From the NCBI RefSeq assembly GCF_024684275.1, contig NZ_JAIKXF010000003.1, forward strand, positions 1 to 23,756: a stretch of DNA of 23,756 nucleotides, in the 5' to 3' direction. Origin of the DNA: Ruminococcus sp. Lineage in GTDB: Bacteria; Bacillota_A; Clostridia; Oscillospirales; Ruminococcaceae. The position numbers and the translations under genes are program-made. Below, piece after piece: positions 21,214-23,756 of the stretch. The notes below the pieces were generated by a model. The model was not told the origin of the DNA. It saw nothing but the letters and a program-made list of their open reading frames with translations, and searched no databases. Each line of letters begins with the position of its first letter. Position 1 is the stretch's first letter.

Positions 21214-22506
21214 ATGGATATTAACGTTGATCTCAAAACCAGATGCCATGTAAATACCAATGAAGAAGGCGACCGTTTTGTCGGTATAAAGGCAGACACC
21301 ACGGATGCTGTTGTATACTTCCCAGTAGGTTATCAGCTCCCAGAAGATCGACGAATGCTACGGCAAGATATACTGCATCTTTTTCAGGTTCTGAGTGAAT
21401 TTACAGAAAGCAATAATCGTGTTCTTCAAATGAAGAAATTCGAAGCTCCTCAATCTGTAGATTTCCCGATAACCGCATACCTCGAAGTCATCAACTACTA
21501 TATGACGAATGGTTACTACATGGAAAAGGAGCCCGTTTATCAGACTGCTGATCGAGGAAACATCGATTGGGCAAAAACATTTCGTCGAAATCCCGCTATG
21601 ATACAAAAAGACCTGACTCCGGTTTATACACAGTATACTGTTCGGAAATCTACGCCAAATAGTAATAAGGAAATCACTCGTATTCACAAGTATTGCGTAT
21701 ATGAGAGTTTCAATAAGCTTGGATGGCTTTTTACACCGGATATGCCTGACAGTCCCGACGGCGACATTGACATTACTCGTTCGGTGGCAATACTGCGTGA
21801 TAAACTTGGCAGCACCAATAATGATACATTAAAGGCTCTGTTCAAGGCTATGATTGAGGTGCTTAAGTATATCGACGAAAAGCCTTCTGAAAAGCAGTTC
21901 TTCTTTGGTACCGATTATTTCGAACACGTCTGGGAGAAACTGATAGATAAGGTCTTTGGCATCAAAAACAAAGATGATTATTTTCCTCGCAGCCGCTGGC
22001 TGCTTACCGGACGTTCAAACAGAGCCGGAGTAAAAGAAAAATATCCGCTTGAGCCAGACACTATCATGATTCATGGTGATAAAGTGTATGTGCTTGATGC
22101 AAAATACTATCGTTTCGGTATTACCGGCAATCCTAACCATCTGCCAGATGCTTCCTCCATCAATAAACAGATAACTTATGGTGAGTATATTGCGCAGCAA
22201 CAGAAAGCACCGGAAAACTGCATTTTCAATGCCTTTCTCATGCCCTATAATGCTCATCCTTCTGACGATGATCGTGTATTTGATTTTGATGGGACATTCG
22301 AAAATATCGGTATGGCTGTTGGAGACTGGAAAGATCAAAGCGCTCCCTATGAACGAATTATGGGAATTCTTGTAGATACCAGATTTCTTATGACACATTA
22401 TACTGGAAGCCCAAAGAATCATATAGCTGCTTTAGCACAGTCAATAGAACAAGCATTTGCAGAAAACGACGGCTTACTGCCGAAAAGCAACGACTCCTCT
22501 GAGTGA
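21214..22506 (+). CDS. McrC/LlaJI-like restriction endonuclease
   Basis: A 430-residue nuclease subunit. The PD-(D/E)xK core is in LEPDTIMIHGDKVYVLDAKYY, with D282, D295 and K297 as the expected metal and catalytic residues; E237 in YFEHVWEKLID is a candidate for the helix glutamate of the fold. The ~200 residues before it form an adaptor region likely to contact the GTPase. The placement immediately after the McrB-like gene, the length and the DAKYY core agree with the McrC and LlaJI.R2 families. It should cut DNA only when driven by the partner. The ribosome site is weak, so translation is probably coupled. The TGA stop (22504-22506) lies inside the terminator hairpin. Confidence 0.9.
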   Translation: MDINVDLKTRCHVNTNEEGDRFVGIKADTTDAVVYFPVGYQLPEDRRMLRQDILHLFQVLSEFTESNNRVLQMKKFEAPQSVDFPITAYLEVINYYMTNGYYMEKEPVYQTADRGNIDWAKTFRRNPAMIQKDLTPVYTQYTVRKSTPNSNKEITRIHKYCVYESFNKLGWLFTPDMPDSPDGDIDITRSVAILRDKLGSTNNDTLKALFKAMIEVLKYIDEKPSEKQFFFGTDYFEHVWEKLIDKVFGIKNKDDYFPRSRWLLTGRSNRAGVKEKYPLEPDTIMIHGDKVYVLDAKYYRFGITGNPNHLPDASSINKQITYGEYIAQQQKAPENCIFNAFLMPYNAHPSDDDRVFDFDGTFENIGMAVGDWKDQSAPYERIMGILVDTRFLMTHYTGSPKNHIAALAQSIEQAFAENDGLLPKSNDSSE

Positions 22507-22527
22507 TTTCAGAGGAGTCGTTTTTTA
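22489..22527. terminator. Shared convergent terminator
   Basis: A perfect 14-bp stem (22489-22502 with 22509-22522), loop gtgatt, T-run on the right side. It ends the restriction operon and, read leftward, also the CGNR gene whose stop is at 22525. Confidence 0.92.
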
Positions 22528-23652
22528 TTGCTCAGATTGCTTTTTCTGGCGGTACCTTGCCTGTGTCATGTTATTTGCGCAGCGAGAACAGCAATACTTT
22601 GTTTTTGAAGATGTTGACTTAACCAGAAAATAATTGCTGCACTTTGGATTACCGCAGGGACGGTATAATTCCGTTTTGGAGCGAAGATAGAAAAGCGAAA
22701 AATACAATGCACCCATTAAAGAGTCAACCTTCCATGTGGGTTCCATAGTCTCCGCGTCGTATTCGGGGTGAATCCCTGTGATATGATGGTTAATCTCTTC
22801 TCCAATCGTGAACTTCGCAAATGCAAGAGTTGCCGATTTTACACGTTCATTGTAAACAAGTCCGCTTTTGGCATCATGAAGATAATGAAAAATCAGGTCA
22901 ATCATCGATCGTTCTGTGGGACTGCCGCAGTAATTGACAAACAATTTTGTAATTGCCCATTCAATATCGTCGCCACACGCATTATCATGGTCATACATTA
23001 TTTCATTGTAATCATAGATTGCATATTTGTACAACTCATCCGTCAACGTGTCTTCAGCAAAGAAAAACTCCCCGCCCTGCTCTTCCAGCATTGCATTGTC
23101 CCTACTAACACTTATTTGATCAGCGAGAGACAGAAGCTGATAAAGTCTGTGCTGACACGAAGTGTAGTTTGTGTTTGCAACTTGAATCATAATAGGATCA
23201 GATAAAGTGAGGTCAAGGGCAAGTTGGATGATTTGTGCGTAATCTTTTTTATTACTTCCCACCGCAGTCATCAGATCAACAGTGGCTTTCAGACGTTTTA
23301 CAATCGCTATCAAGGCATCGACATCAATCGGATTGTACTCGTCTGGAAGAAGCGGAAACAGGAAACCGTTCTCATTGAGGAATCGTTCTATCTTATTACG
23401 GGACGCCGTGCTGAGACCAATAAACGCGCCAAGTATGTTTTCCTGCTCTGCAGTACCGTTTGAATTAATACGAACCAATCCCTTCTTTGCCTTATAAGCA
23501 AATCGAGCAGTATTGTTCTCCGGATACATCTTGAAAGTGCGATGCGGTTCTGTATCTGGGGCTTCGTAGATGACGTCTTCTTTGCAAGAACAGGTCGGAT
23601 TGGTGAAAGTGTACAAATTATCGCCGTAAAAATTCTCAATAATCTCTGGCAT
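22525..23652 (-). CDS. CGNR-type zinc-finger protein
   Basis: A 375-residue protein with a C-terminal CGNR zinc finger: C333 and C338 in RPCGNPKCSNYF, C354/C355 and C358 in YCCSRCANNMTQARYRQKK. That motif, with the following basic R-Y-R-Q-K-K, is typical of CGNR proteins thought to bind nucleic acid. The first ~320 residues are mostly helical with no recognised domain; they do not resemble the ABATE domain usual in actinobacterial members. An early CSC motif (TNPTCSCKED, about 17-26) is the only other cysteine cluster. The ATG at 23652 with GGAAAGGG upstream is preferred to a GTG 45 bases earlier. It converges on the restriction operon, so a shared function is possible but not shown. Confidence 0.85.
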   Translation of the reverse strand: MPEIIENFYGDNLYTFTNPTCSCKEDVIYEAPDTEPHRTFKMYPENNTARFAYKAKKGLVRINSNGTAEQENILGAFIGLSTASRNKIERFLNENGFLFPLLPDEYNPIDVDALIAIVKRLKATVDLMTAVGSNKKDYAQIIQLALDLTLSDPIMIQVANTNYTSCQHRLYQLLSLADQISVSRDNAMLEEQGGEFFFAEDTLTDELYKYAIYDYNEIMYDHDNACGDDIEWAITKLFVNYCGSPTERSMIDLIFHYLHDAKSGLVYNERVKSATLAFAKFTIGEEINHHITGIHPEYDAETMEPTWKVDSLMGALYFSLFYLRSKTELYRPCGNPKCSNYFLVKSTSSKTKYCCSRCANNMTQARYRQKKQSEQ

Positions 23653-23703
23653 GAAAAATCGCCCTTTCCAAGAATTAATGTCGTGGCTTCCAGTCACGGC
23701 TTT

Positions 23704-23732
23704 ATTTTTTTACCCTGAAATAATAATGTCAA
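23704..23732 (-). promoter_or_regulatory. Possible promoter of the CGNR gene
   Basis: Read leftward: TTGACA (23727-23732), 17-bp spacer, AAAAAT (23704-23709). The -35 is perfect, the -10 is poor; the leader would be about 45 bases. Confidence 0.45.
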
Positions 23733-23756
23733 ACATAATATATTGATTACATTATA

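Noticed and set aside
19593..22506. Plain type IV McrBC
   Set aside because: Two tightly linked adenine methylases point to a modification-protected system of LlaJI type; type IV systems carry no methylase.

Overview
The window looks like a chromosome segment from a cellulosome-producing Ruminococcus-like Firmicute (Oscillospiraceae). The reasons are a type I dockerin in a secreted protein, threonine-rich linkers, lipoproteins with LASC lipoboxes, strong AGGAGG-type ribosome sites, TTGACA/TATAAT promoters and a tryptophan T-box. No species-level assignment is possible from this sequence alone.

Layout. 1-5268 is housekeeping: the tail of an unrecognised gene, a short palindromic repeat, a LysM-G5-M23 cell-wall peptidase, and a leftward probable operon of histidine phosphatase, membrane protein, RluA-type pseudouridine synthase and LuxS. 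5281-8454 holds an XRE regulator and a stand-alone TrpB2-type tryptophan synthase beta chain behind a T-box leader with a TGG specifier. 8473-14580 holds secreted and envelope genes: a dockerin protein with duplicated domains, two lipoproteins (one IseA-like, one ChvE-like sugar-binding) and a rhomboid-like membrane protein without visible catalytic residues. Between these genes lie two families of dispersed palindromic or structured repeats.

14700-15560 is one apparent transcription unit: a good promoter, four tRNA-Thr-like units that keep the D and anticodon arms but have a different 3' hairpin in place of the T arm, then one complete tRNA-Thr(CGT) and a strong terminator. Two of the four units carry a near-identical 108-nt block at the anticodon loop. 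I do not recognise this arrangement; it is the most unusual feature here.

15584-23652 is an accessory defence island next to that tRNA. It starts with the first 211 codons of a type I hsdM cut off inside the SAM-binding motif, then a stretch of palindromes that may be an IS remnant. A compact AT-rich operon follows: a Phd/YefM-type protein without a toxin, a gamma-class N6-adenine methyltransferase with a zinc ribbon, a D12-class adenine methyltransferase, a McrB-like GTPase and a McrC/LlaJI-like PD-(D/E)xK nuclease. The four enzyme genes have the logic of LlaJI-type restriction-modification: two methylases protect the two strands of a probably asymmetric site, and a GTP-driven motor plus nuclease cuts unmodified DNA. 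Convergent to it, sharing a terminator, is a CGNR zinc-finger protein.
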